Assembly (NCBI GenBank): GCA_008501655.1 | Contig: QQUK01000151.1 | Coordinates: 1 to 8,116 of the forward strand | DNA length: 8,116 nt | From: Calditrichota bacterium | GTDB taxonomy: Bacteria > Zixibacteria > MSB-5A5 > GN15 > FEB-12 | Direction: 5' to 3' | In this document: in pieces, positions 1-5,179 of the stretch | Layout of the letters: every line of letters begins with the position of its first letter | Position numbering within the stretch: the stretch's first letter is position 1 | Notes under the pieces: model-generated | Database searches by the model: none | What the model was told of the DNA's origin: nothing | What the model saw: only the letters and a program-made list of their open reading frames with translations | Position numbers and translations under genes: made by a program

Positions 1-1563
1 GGTTCACCGGAAGAATACCGGAAACAGCTTCTCTTTTTGGAACTCGGCATGGAATATGACCGGGATGAAGTCATCCGAAAATTGATTGATATTCATTACA
101 ATCGAAATGACATCGCTTTTGTCCGAGGAAACTTCAGGGTACGCGGTGATACAATTGAATTGATCCCTTCCTATCATGAGAATGCTTTCCGTATTCAATT
201 TTTCGGAGATGAAATAGAAAAGATAACCGAGATAAATCCGCTTACCGGTGAAATAATAAAAGAACGCTCAAAAATAGCTGTCTATCCTGCCAAACATTTT
301 ATCACTTCTAAACCTCAGCTGGAACGGGCTATCGGAGCAATTAAATCTGAGCTTAAAGAAACCGTTGAGAATTTTGTTAAAGAGGATAAACTGCTTGAAG
401 CACAGCGAATCGAAAGCCGGACAAAATACGACCTGGAAATGCTCAAAGAGATCGGTTACTGCTCCGGTGTTGAAAACTACTCCCGACATCTTACCGATAG
501 AAAACCGGGGGAAAGACCGTTTACATTGATTGACTTTTTTCCCGATGATTTTCTGACGATTATGGATGAATCGCATCAATCGATTCCGCAGGTCCGGGGG
601 ATGTTCGCGGGAGACAGAAGCAGGAAAGAGACCCTGGTAGCCCATGGTTTCAGACTTCCCTCAGCCCTTGATAACCGCCCCCTCTTTTTTGAAGAATTTG
701 AATCTCTGCAGAATCAGACGATTTATATTTCCGCTACCCCTGCGGACTACGAGCTTGAAAAAACCGAGGGAGAAATTGTCGAGCAGGTCATCCGTCCAAC
801 CGGACTTTTAGACCCAAAGATCACCGTTAAACCTTTATCTACTCAGGTAGACGATCTGCTGGAACAGGTTAAAATCCGTGCAGCAAAAGGTGAGCGGGTG
901 CTTGTGACAACCTTAACAAAACGGATGTCTGAAGACTTAACAGACTACTTTAACAAAGCCGGTGTCCGGGTGCGGTATCTCCATTCGGAAATTAAATCAA
1001 TCGAACGGACTGAAATTATCCGGGATTTACGGCTTGCTGCATTTGATGTACTCATTGGTGTAAACCTGCTTCGTGAAGGTCTCGATCTGCCTGAAGTTTC
1101 CCTTGTTGCCATCCTTGATGCCGATAAAGAAGGCTTTTTACGTTCAGAACGCTCCCTTATCCAGACTGTCGGCCGCGCTGCCAGAAACAAAAACGGTGAA
1201 GTTATTCTCTATGCTGACAAAATCACGAAATCGATGAAACTGACCATTGACGAAACCGAACGGCGGCGAGCTAAACAGATGGCGTACAACAAGAAGCATA
1301 ATATTGACCCCGAGACTATTTTCAAAACCAGAGACGAAATCATGCGCACGACCAAGTTCGCTGATGCCAAAACCGTCGAAGAAGAGAAGTTCGAAAAACC
1401 GTCTAATTTTGAAATGATGTCCAAAGAGGATCAGGTCGTCTTTATGATGAAAGCAATGAAAACAGCGGCGGAAAATCTTGATTTTGAGACAGCTATGCTT
1501 ATTCGGGATGAAATAAACGAACTAAAACAGAATTTAAAAAAAATAAAAAACAAAACTTCGTAG
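1..1563 (+). CDS. uvrB: UvrABC system protein B, 5'-truncated by window edge
   Basis: UvrB is the damage-verification helicase-like subunit of nucleotide excision repair; it is loaded by UvrA and recruits UvrC. The frame is open from base 1 (GSPEEY, matching the GLGDPDLY region of E. coli UvrB) to TAG at 1561-1563, giving 520 codons. About 150 N-terminal residues, with the Walker A loop and beta-hairpin, lie outside the window; the TTG at 37 is an internal codon, not the start. Visible motifs are ENYSRHLTDRKPGE, the Walker B box DESH (565-576), RKETLVAHGFRLPSALDNRP, SATPADYELE, RPTGLLDP, VLVTTLTKRM, the motif V region GVNLLREGLDLPEVSLVAI, and motif VI QTVGRAARN (1162-1188). A C-terminal UVR domain that contacts UvrC spans roughly 1420-1545 (ENLDFETAMLIRDEI). 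No frameshift or missing helicase motif is seen. The next gene begins 39 bases later with no terminator between, so co-transcription is likely. Confidence 0.97.
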   Translation, partial: GSPEEYRKQLLFLELGMEYDRDEVIRKLIDIHYNRNDIAFVRGNFRVRGDTIELIPSYHENAFRIQFFGDEIEKITEINPLTGEIIKERSKIAVYPAKHFITSKPQLERAIGAIKSELKETVENFVKEDKLLEAQRIESRTKYDLEMLKEIGYCSGVENYSRHLTDRKPGERPFTLIDFFPDDFLTIMDESHQSIPQVRGMFAGDRSRKETLVAHGFRLPSALDNRPLFFEEFESLQNQTIYISATPADYELEKTEGEIVEQVIRPTGLLDPKITVKPLSTQVDDLLEQVKIRAAKGERVLVTTLTKRMSEDLTDYFNKAGVRVRYLHSEIKSIERTEIIRDLRLAAFDVLIGVNLLREGLDLPEVSLVAILDADKEGFLRSERSLIQTVGRAARNKNGEVILYADKITKSMKLTIDETERRRAKQMAYNKKHNIDPETIFKTRDEIMRTTKFADAKTVEEEKFEKPSNFEMMSKEDQVVFMMKAMKTAAENLDFETAMLIRDEINELKQNLKKIKNKTS

Positions 1564-1590
1564 TTATTCGTTTGTTATATAGATAAATAC

Positions 1591-1605
1591 GAAAGGATAA
1601 GTTTG
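1591..1605 (+). promoter_or_regulatory. Ribosome binding site and TTG start of the lipoprotein gene
   Basis: AAAGGA at 1592-1597 lies five bases before TTG at 1603. This supports TTG as the initiator, because the codons directly after it encode a Lys-Lys signal peptide and there is no ATG nearby in frame that keeps it. Confidence 0.7.
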
Positions 1606-2619
1606 AAAAAATATATTATTATTCTGACTCTGACAATATTGACACTCGGTTGTGAAGATGAGATTGATGTACCCTTCGTCGTCGATTCAGATGAGATTGC
1701 CCGATATATCGCTGATTCGGATTTAGGCAGAGCCTTTTTTGGTAAAGATGATTTTTTTCTCGATTCTGTTCCGTTTCTCTATCCCCAGGATACTGGTGCC
1801 GTTTATATAAATTTAGTCGATTCCGTAAAACGTTCTATAGTCACCAGTTTTCCTCTTGATAATTATAAAGGTCAATTTGTTGATGAACCTTACCAGTTTT
1901 TTTCTACACCATTCGGAGAATCAAAAGATGCCGAGGTTGAAGTGAGGGATAAGGTGTTCATCAAAACGCTCCGGATTGAAGCTGCCGATACTACAGCTTA
2001 TTTTACAAGTCAGGATATCTATCGCTACGGATATTTCATGAAATTAGGTGATGATGGTGAACGTTTTAAAGGCTGGCTGCTTCGGGCATTCAGTGGAGGA
2101 ACACCAAGAACTGCAACTCCATCTACGCAAATGAATATGTATCATGGAAATGCTACAGATGACTCACTTTTTAGTGCAAATTTATCCACTTATAAATCGT
2201 TTAGTTCATTAATAATCGGAAATGTTTTGGTTTATGATACTATATTTCAACAATACTTCACCGTAAAAGATACGATACCTTTTGAGACAACCAGAGGGTA
2301 TCTGGAACTCTTTCCGGGAACGAAGTATATTGAACGGGTTTCGCAAGGTGAAGTGATTTCTGCCAAAATTCTCCAAAGTTCCAATTATATGTTCTTTACC
2401 ATGGGATTATTAGCAGACTCCAATCAGGTTCAGACGACCTTGGAGCTTAATGGTGAATCATTACCGGAAGCGTCGGTTATTATTCCAAATGACCCTATTG
2501 GAACATGGGGTTTTATCTATTTTCAGGAATATTACCGGAATTCCGGGGATACTTTCTCACTTCCCCAGATAAACTTTTTACTCAATAGAAAATGGGTTAT
2601 ACCTTATTATATTGAATAG
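1603..2619 (+). CDS. Putative lipoprotein of unknown function
   Basis: I do not recognise the family. The 338-residue product starts with a short signal peptide (KK, then a hydrophobic stretch) ending in LTLGC, with Cys17 as the likely lipidation site. The -3 residue is Thr rather than Leu, so the lipobox is imperfect. Acidic residues follow (CEDEID), which could favour surface or outer-membrane placement, though that rule is lineage-dependent. The mature part has no further membrane segment, no Cys pairs and no evident catalytic motif. It is rich in Phe, Tyr, Asp, Ser and Thr, with alternating hydrophobic stretches (GYLELFPGTKYIERV, YMFFTMGLL) typical of beta-rich envelope proteins. It starts at TTG 39 bases after uvrB, is probably on the same transcript, and ends just before an intrinsic terminator. 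Placement beside uvrB gives no clear functional clue. That it is a real gene is well supported by length, signal peptide, RBS and terminator. Confidence 0.85.
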   Translation: MKKYIIILTLTILTLGCEDEIDVPFVVDSDEIARYIADSDLGRAFFGKDDFFLDSVPFLYPQDTGAVYINLVDSVKRSIVTSFPLDNYKGQFVDEPYQFFSTPFGESKDAEVEVRDKVFIKTLRIEAADTTAYFTSQDIYRYGYFMKLGDDGERFKGWLLRAFSGGTPRTATPSTQMNMYHGNATDDSLFSANLSTYKSFSSLIIGNVLVYDTIFQQYFTVKDTIPFETTRGYLELFPGTKYIERVSQGEVISAKILQSSNYMFFTMGLLADSNQVQTTLELNGESLPEASVIIPNDPIGTWGFIYFQEYYRNSGDTFSLPQINFLLNRKWVIPYYIE

Positions 2620-2642
2620 ACTCATTTTAGAGAGAAAAATAT

Positions 2643-2668
2643 AAAAACCGGTTTTTACCGGTTTTTTT
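2643..2668 (+). terminator. Intrinsic terminator after uvrB-lipoprotein unit
   Basis: The stem AAAAACCGG (2643-2651) pairs with CCGGTTTTT (2658-2666) around a six-base loop, and a run of seven T follows the CCGG at 2662-2668. It lies 23 bases after the lipoprotein stop codon and separates that transcript from the SPFH gene. Confidence 0.85.
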
Positions 2669-2743
2669 GTTGAATAGATTTCAATTAACGTAGTAATTAA
2701 AGTTACACAATGAGGAAGTTATATATTAAATCAAGGAGAAACG

Positions 2744-3553
2744 ATGAAAACAAAACAACTCATTCCGTTATTACTGCTCGTCATCATGTCCGCAACATTG
2801 ATCGGATGCGGTACACAGATTCCGTCAGGTCACCGCGGGGTCTTTTATTCTAAATTTGGTGACGGTACCGAATTTGGTAAAATTTATCCCGAAGGCTTTA
2901 ACTGGCATTTCCCGTGGAACAATATTTTCGTTTACAAAATTCAGCTGCAGGAATACAAAGAAAACTTAACCGTTCTCTCATCTGATGGTGCCTCGATTCA
3001 AATGGAAGTTTCCATTATGTATCGTCCGATGGTCGAAAAAATCGATTCCCTTCAGTTTAATATCGGTCCAGCATACTATGATGTAGCAGTTGCTCCCCAG
3101 ATTCGTTCTATTGCCCGTCAGGTCGCCGGTAATTATAAACCGGAAGAGATTTATTCGACCAGACGTGATCAAATCGGGAATGAAATCAATGATCAGTTAA
3201 GTGAAGCGACAAAAGCTAAGTTTATAACAATCGAAAAAGTTCTGATTCGTGATGTAAAAATTCCGCAAAAGATTTCCGAAGCAATCAACTTTAAGCTGGC
3301 TGCCCAGCAGGAAGCACAGCGGATGCAGTTCACAATTGAAAAAGAACAGCGTGAAGCTGAAAGAAAACGTATCGAGGCTCAAGGTATCGCTGACTTCCAA
3401 AAAATCGTTTCAGCCGGGATTACCCAATCATTGCTGAAATGGAAAGGTATTGAAGCAACTCTTAAGATTGCTGAATCACCGAATACAAAAGTTGTCATTG
3501 TCGGTAATGATGCCGGTTCGCTTCCTATTATCTTAGGCAACGACGGTAAATAG
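2744..3553 (+). CDS. Prohibitin/SPFH-domain lipoprotein
   Basis: This is a 269-residue member of the prohibitin branch of the SPFH (band 7) family, which form membrane-associated ring or cage oligomers that organise membrane domains and often modulate proteases. ATG at 2744 is preceded by AAGGAG (2733-2738) five bases upstream. Residues 1-22 form a signal peptide with a canonical lipobox LIGC (Cys22, then Gly). The SPFH domain covers about 25-185, opening with IPSGHRGVFYSKFG and including YPEGFNWHFPW and the TVLSSDGASIQMEVSIMYRP strands. A charged helix at about 186-215 (AAQQEAQRMQFTIEKEQREAERKRIEA) is the usual coiled coil. The C-terminus VVIVGNDAGSLPIILG matches the bacterial prohibitin tail. 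A lipid anchor in place of the usual N-terminal transmembrane helix suggests a periplasm-facing protein; +2 Gly would favour the outer membrane under the E. coli rule, which may not hold here. It follows a terminator, so it has its own promoter, which I could not identify convincingly. Confidence 0.9.
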   Translation: MKTKQLIPLLLLVIMSATLIGCGTQIPSGHRGVFYSKFGDGTEFGKIYPEGFNWHFPWNNIFVYKIQLQEYKENLTVLSSDGASIQMEVSIMYRPMVEKIDSLQFNIGPAYYDVAVAPQIRSIARQVAGNYKPEEIYSTRRDQIGNEINDQLSEATKAKFITIEKVLIRDVKIPQKISEAINFKLAAQQEAQRMQFTIEKEQREAERKRIEAQGIADFQKIVSAGITQSLLKWKGIEATLKIAESPNTKVVIVGNDAGSLPIILGNDGK

Positions 3554-3568
3554 AATATAATATGTTTT

Positions 3569-3594
3569 GTAGGTCAGGAGGCGTGCCTCCTGAC
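3569..3594 (+). repeat. GTAG-headed REP-like palindrome, copy A
   Basis: GTAG at 3569-3572 directly abuts a perfect 10-bp stem, GTCAGGAGGC (3573-3582) with GCCTCCTGAC (3585-3594), with GT at the centre. The same stem recurs at 3838-3863. GTAG against the stem foot is the hallmark of REP elements recognised by RAYT transposases; membership is my inference from structure. Confidence 0.75.
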
Positions 3595-3616
3595 ATTGTA
3601 AAATCAATAGCAAACT

Positions 3617-3646
3617 GTAAGGCAGGTCTTCCGAGACCTGCCTTTT
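3617..3646 (+). repeat. GTAA-headed REP-like palindrome, copy B, possible terminator
   Basis: The stem GGCAGGTCT (3621-3629) pairs with AGACCTGCC (3634-3642) around TCCG. The four bases before it are GTAA, one change from GTAG. TTTT follows at 3643-3646, so it may also serve as the first terminator for the SPFH gene, 64 bases after its stop codon. Confidence 0.6.
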
Positions 3647-3671
3647 AATTTGAAATGATTAAATTTGATAA

Positions 3672-3700
3672 GTAGGGCAGAACCCTTTAGCGGTTCTGCC
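3672..3700 (+). repeat. GTAG-headed REP-like palindrome, copy C
   Basis: GTAG at 3672-3675 abuts the stem GGCAGAACC (3676-3684), which pairs with GGTTCTGCC (3692-3700) around a seven-base loop. The 5' part shares AGTAGGGCAG with copy D but the rest of the stem differs, with both arms changed together. Confidence 0.7.
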
Positions 3701-3706
3701 TTTTTT
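3676..3706 (+). terminator. Intrinsic terminator-like hairpin after the SPFH gene
   Basis: The nine-bp GC-rich stem of copy C is followed immediately by six T (3701-3706), the best plus-strand terminator downstream of the SPFH gene (122 bases after its stop codon). A repeat element appears to double as the terminator. Confidence 0.65.
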
Positions 3707-3729
3707 CAGAGATAATTTATGCAGTTTAA

Positions 3730-3756
3730 GTAGGGCAGGATCCCTGTGATCCTGCC
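3730..3756 (+). repeat. GTAG-headed REP-like palindrome, copy D
   Basis: GTAG at 3730-3733 abuts the stem GGCAGGATC (3734-3742), which pairs with GATCCTGCC (3748-3756) around CCTGT. No T-run follows. Confidence 0.7.
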
Positions 3757-3762
3757 AAATAA

Positions 3763-3785
3763 CTGTCAGGCGGGACGCCTGACAG
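3763..3785. repeat. Palindrome E, related to the GTCAGG stems
   Basis: A perfect 10-bp stem CTGTCAGGCG (3763-3772) pairs with CGCCTGACAG (3776-3785) around GGA. It shares GTCAGG/CCTGAC with copies A and F but has no GTAG at either foot, so it may be a partner or decayed element. Confidence 0.6.
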
Positions 3786-3792
3786 CACAGAG

Positions 3793-3852
3793 TATTTGCA
3801 TGATTCAATAGGTCTGGAAAACTATTTGCAAGATCGCGTAGGTCAGGAGGCA
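3793..3852 (+). repeat. Imperfect 30-base tandem duplication
   Basis: Two adjacent 30-base units begin with TATTTGCA (3793-3800 and 3823-3830), then share GAT and TAGGTC at matching offsets (TAGGTC at 3809-3814 and 3839-3844). The second unit runs into the intact stem of copy F; the first contains only a decayed TAGGTCTGGA in its place. Confidence 0.5.
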
Positions 3853-3863
3853 CGCCTCCTGAC
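3838..3863 (+). repeat. GTAG-headed REP-like palindrome, copy F
   Basis: GTAG at 3838-3841 abuts GTCAGGAGGC (3842-3851), which pairs with GCCTCCTGAC (3854-3863). It is identical to copy A except that the central two bases are AC rather than GT, exactly what inverting the palindromic core would give. Confidence 0.75.
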
Positions 3864-3892
3864 ACCTATTAAACTATTCAGAATCGCAACTG

Positions 3893-3916
3893 TCTGGATA
3901 CCCGCCTTCGCGGGTA
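3893..3916. repeat. TCTGGATA-headed palindrome with CCCGC...GCGGG stem
   Basis: The stem TACCCGC (3899-3905) pairs with GCGGGTA (3910-3916) around CTTC. It is preceded by TCTGGA. This resembles the CTGGATTCCCGCCTTCGCGG-type intergenic palindrome seen in many bacterial genomes; that comparison is from memory. Confidence 0.6.
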
Positions 3917-3968
3917 AGGGGGAGTTGTGGACTTTTAAAATTCGTACATGTTACCCGACTTAACCGAA

Positions 3969-4006
3969 TCTGGATTCCTGAGAACCCTGTGGCTTTCAGG
4001 AATGAC
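3969..4006. repeat. TCTGGATT-headed palindrome, second member
   Basis: ATTCCTGA (3974-3981) pairs with TCAGGAAT (3996-4003), and the interior can extend by AACC against GGCTT with single-base bulges. It begins TCTGGATTCC and ends AATGAC, so it appears to be a diverged relative of the palindrome at 3893-3916. Confidence 0.55.
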
Positions 4007-4015
4007 ATTCCTTAT

Positions 4016-4063
4016 GTAGGTCGGGTTCCAGGAGAGAATCAACAGATTCTCGAAGAACCCGAC
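4016..4063 (+). repeat. GTAG-headed two-tier hairpin, copy G
   Basis: GTAG (4016-4019) abuts an outer stem GTCGGGTTC (4020-4028) with GAACCCGAC (4055-4063). An inner stem GAGAATC (4034-4040) with GATTCTC (4045-4051) closes on AACA. The tiers are separated by an asymmetric internal loop of five and three bases. Confidence 0.7.
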
Positions 4064-4117
4064 AGCATCTAAGATTCATGATGATATCGAAATATTGACT
4101 TCCCTCTATCAAGAGGA

Positions 4118-4129
4118 GTAGGAGGCGTG
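4118..4129 (+). repeat. Truncated GTAG palindrome remnant
   Basis: GTAGGAGGCGTG matches the left half of copy A after loss of a few bases (copy A reads GTAGGTCAGGAGGCGTG) and has no right arm. With only 12 bases, a chance match is possible. Confidence 0.35.
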
Positions 4130-4136
4130 TATTAGT

Positions 4137-4182
4137 TTCGTCAGTTCCTGTCCCCACTCCTGTGGGGATGTGAACTGACGAA
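4137..4182. repeat. Long two-tier hairpin at the 3' end of the ATP-grasp gene
   Basis: An 11-bp outer stem TTCGTCAGTTC (4137-4147) pairs with GAACTGACGAA (4172-4182). An inner stem CCCCAC (4152-4157) with GTGGGG (4162-4167) closes on TCCT, with a 4x4 internal loop between the tiers. It lies five bases beyond the ATP-grasp stop codon. No T-run follows on either strand, so it is not a standard intrinsic terminator, but it could protect 3' ends or halt convergent transcription. Confidence 0.7.
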
Positions 4183-4187
4183 TAAAA

Positions 4188-5105
4188 TTACAATCTTTTT
4201 TGAATCATCTGCTGAAATGCAATCTTTGCTTTATCTCCGGATGCTTTTTCAATATCGGGGGAATAATTTGTCGTCCCATTAATGTCATACGTATATACCG
4301 CACCGTTAACAGCTTCAACAAACTCAATCCCGGCCATATCAAATCCGACAGCCTGACAAATTTCTATATACTTTGAAACGATCTGATGTTTGAAATCAGG
4401 GAGATAAGTAAACAATGAATCCCCTTCAATTTCACAAACAGCTCCAGACTTTTGTACATCAATTCGGCAGGCATCAGCCGGACAAAGTTCAAACCCCTGC
4501 GCTGTCGAAGAATGAAACGCATAAACAAGTTCTCCATCTATGATTTCCACACGGGTTATCCGGTCATCTTTTGGTTTGATATACTCCTGCAACAACAGAA
4601 TGCCATCCGGAGAAGGGATGTATTCATCTGAATTTATATATTCTTCGAATTCTTCGACAGTGTTAAAAACATGTATGCCGAGTCCTTTGCCGGAACAGTT
4701 ATGTTTGGTTAGAAACGGCAGCGGCATCGAATGTGCCATTTTTACCAGTTCATCCTTTTCAGAACCAAAACTTGTTTTCGGATAAGCAAGCCCGTGCCGT
4801 TTGAGGAGCTGTATCTGTTCGACTTTACTGAGCTCATAATTAATTGTGCGGTAATCATTGATAACCGTTCGATTGTATGTTGCCAGATACTCGAGATACT
4901 GCTCACCTAAGATAAAGGCATCCTGATTCCCGCGTGTATGCGATGAGGGAGAGATACGATTGAGAAATATGATATTATCCGGTGGCTGGTTTAAGTCTAT
5001 CTGAAATTCCGTAATCTTATTCAACCTGAACGGTACATTGATTTCATTCAGAGCTTCTTTGAAAAACGGAAGCCAGTCTTCATTTTCGAATATTATTTCT
5101 ATCAT
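4188..5105 (-). CDS. RimK-like ATP-grasp ligase of unknown substrate
   Basis: The 305-residue product has the ATP-grasp fold of the RimK/glutathione synthetase group, which join a carboxylate to an amine or thiol through an acyl-phosphate. Residues 1-95 form the N-terminal domain with NRISPSSHTRGN (49-60). The ATP-binding part shows PFLTKHNCSGKGLGIHVF (130-147; Lys134 and the Gly-rich loop), the hinge LLLQEYIK (170-177) and RITRVEIIDGELVYA. Metal-site residues fit Glu261 (AGIEF) and Asp274/Asn276 in YTYDINGTTNYS, aligning with the D, E and N of RimK (EVNxSPG), with E/D swaps. Start is ATG at 5105 with a modest GAGAAAG upstream. It lies 74 bases after acs on the same strand, with a terminator between. 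No peptide substrate, carrier or biosynthetic partner is visible, so the substrate cannot be named. Full length for the family. Confidence 0.85.
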   Translation of the reverse strand: MIEIIFENEDWLPFFKEALNEINVPFRLNKITEFQIDLNQPPDNIIFLNRISPSSHTRGNQDAFILGEQYLEYLATYNRTVINDYRTINYELSKVEQIQLLKRHGLAYPKTSFGSEKDELVKMAHSMPLPFLTKHNCSGKGLGIHVFNTVEEFEEYINSDEYIPSPDGILLLQEYIKPKDDRITRVEIIDGELVYAFHSSTAQGFELCPADACRIDVQKSGAVCEIEGDSLFTYLPDFKHQIVSKYIEICQAVGFDMAGIEFVEAVNGAVYTYDINGTTNYSPDIEKASGDKAKIAFQQMIQKRL

Positions 5106-5121
5106 ATGTTCTTTCTCTATT

Positions 5122-5153
5122 AATAAAAATAGGGTAAGAATAATCTTACCCTA
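5122..5153 (-). terminator. Intrinsic terminator downstream of acs
   Basis: On the minus strand TAGGGTAAGA (5153-5144) pairs with TCTTACCCTA (5139-5130) around TTAT, followed by TTTTTATT (5129-5122). It lies 27 bases after the acs stop and ends only 17 bases before the ATP-grasp start codon. Confidence 0.8.
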
Positions 5154-5179
5154 ATTCAATCGGATATTTGTAGAATAAT

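Larger units (their letters stand above)
3554..4187. other. 634-base non-coding palindrome-rich region between convergent genes
   Basis: No plausible gene lies here. The stretch is occupied by about ten inverted repeats described individually: 3569-3594, 3617-3642, 3672-3700, 3730-3756, 3763-3785, 3838-3863, 3893-3916, 3969-4006, 4016-4063 and 4137-4182, plus a truncated copy at 4118-4129. The SPFH gene enters from the left and the ATP-grasp gene from the right, both ending at the borders. Confidence 0.85.

Noticed and set aside
945..1190. Antisense open frames within uvrB (also 268-645 and 1209-1424)
   Set aside because: They are shadows of a strongly conserved coding frame, with no RBS or recognisable domain.
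2670..2698. Promoter for the SPFH gene (TTGAAT with poor -10)
   Set aside because: No spacing of 16-18 bases gives a convincing -10; TATATT at 2722-2727 is too close to the RBS and has no -35.
3569..3863. CRISPR-like array of short repeats
   Set aside because: Units differ in stem sequence and length, spacing is irregular (about 14 to 80 bases), and no cas gene or constant direct repeat is present.
3659..3865. A 68-codon minus-strand open frame across the intergenic palindromes
   Set aside because: It runs straight through several hairpins whose arms dictate its residues, has no RBS or domain, and lies wholly in repeat DNA.
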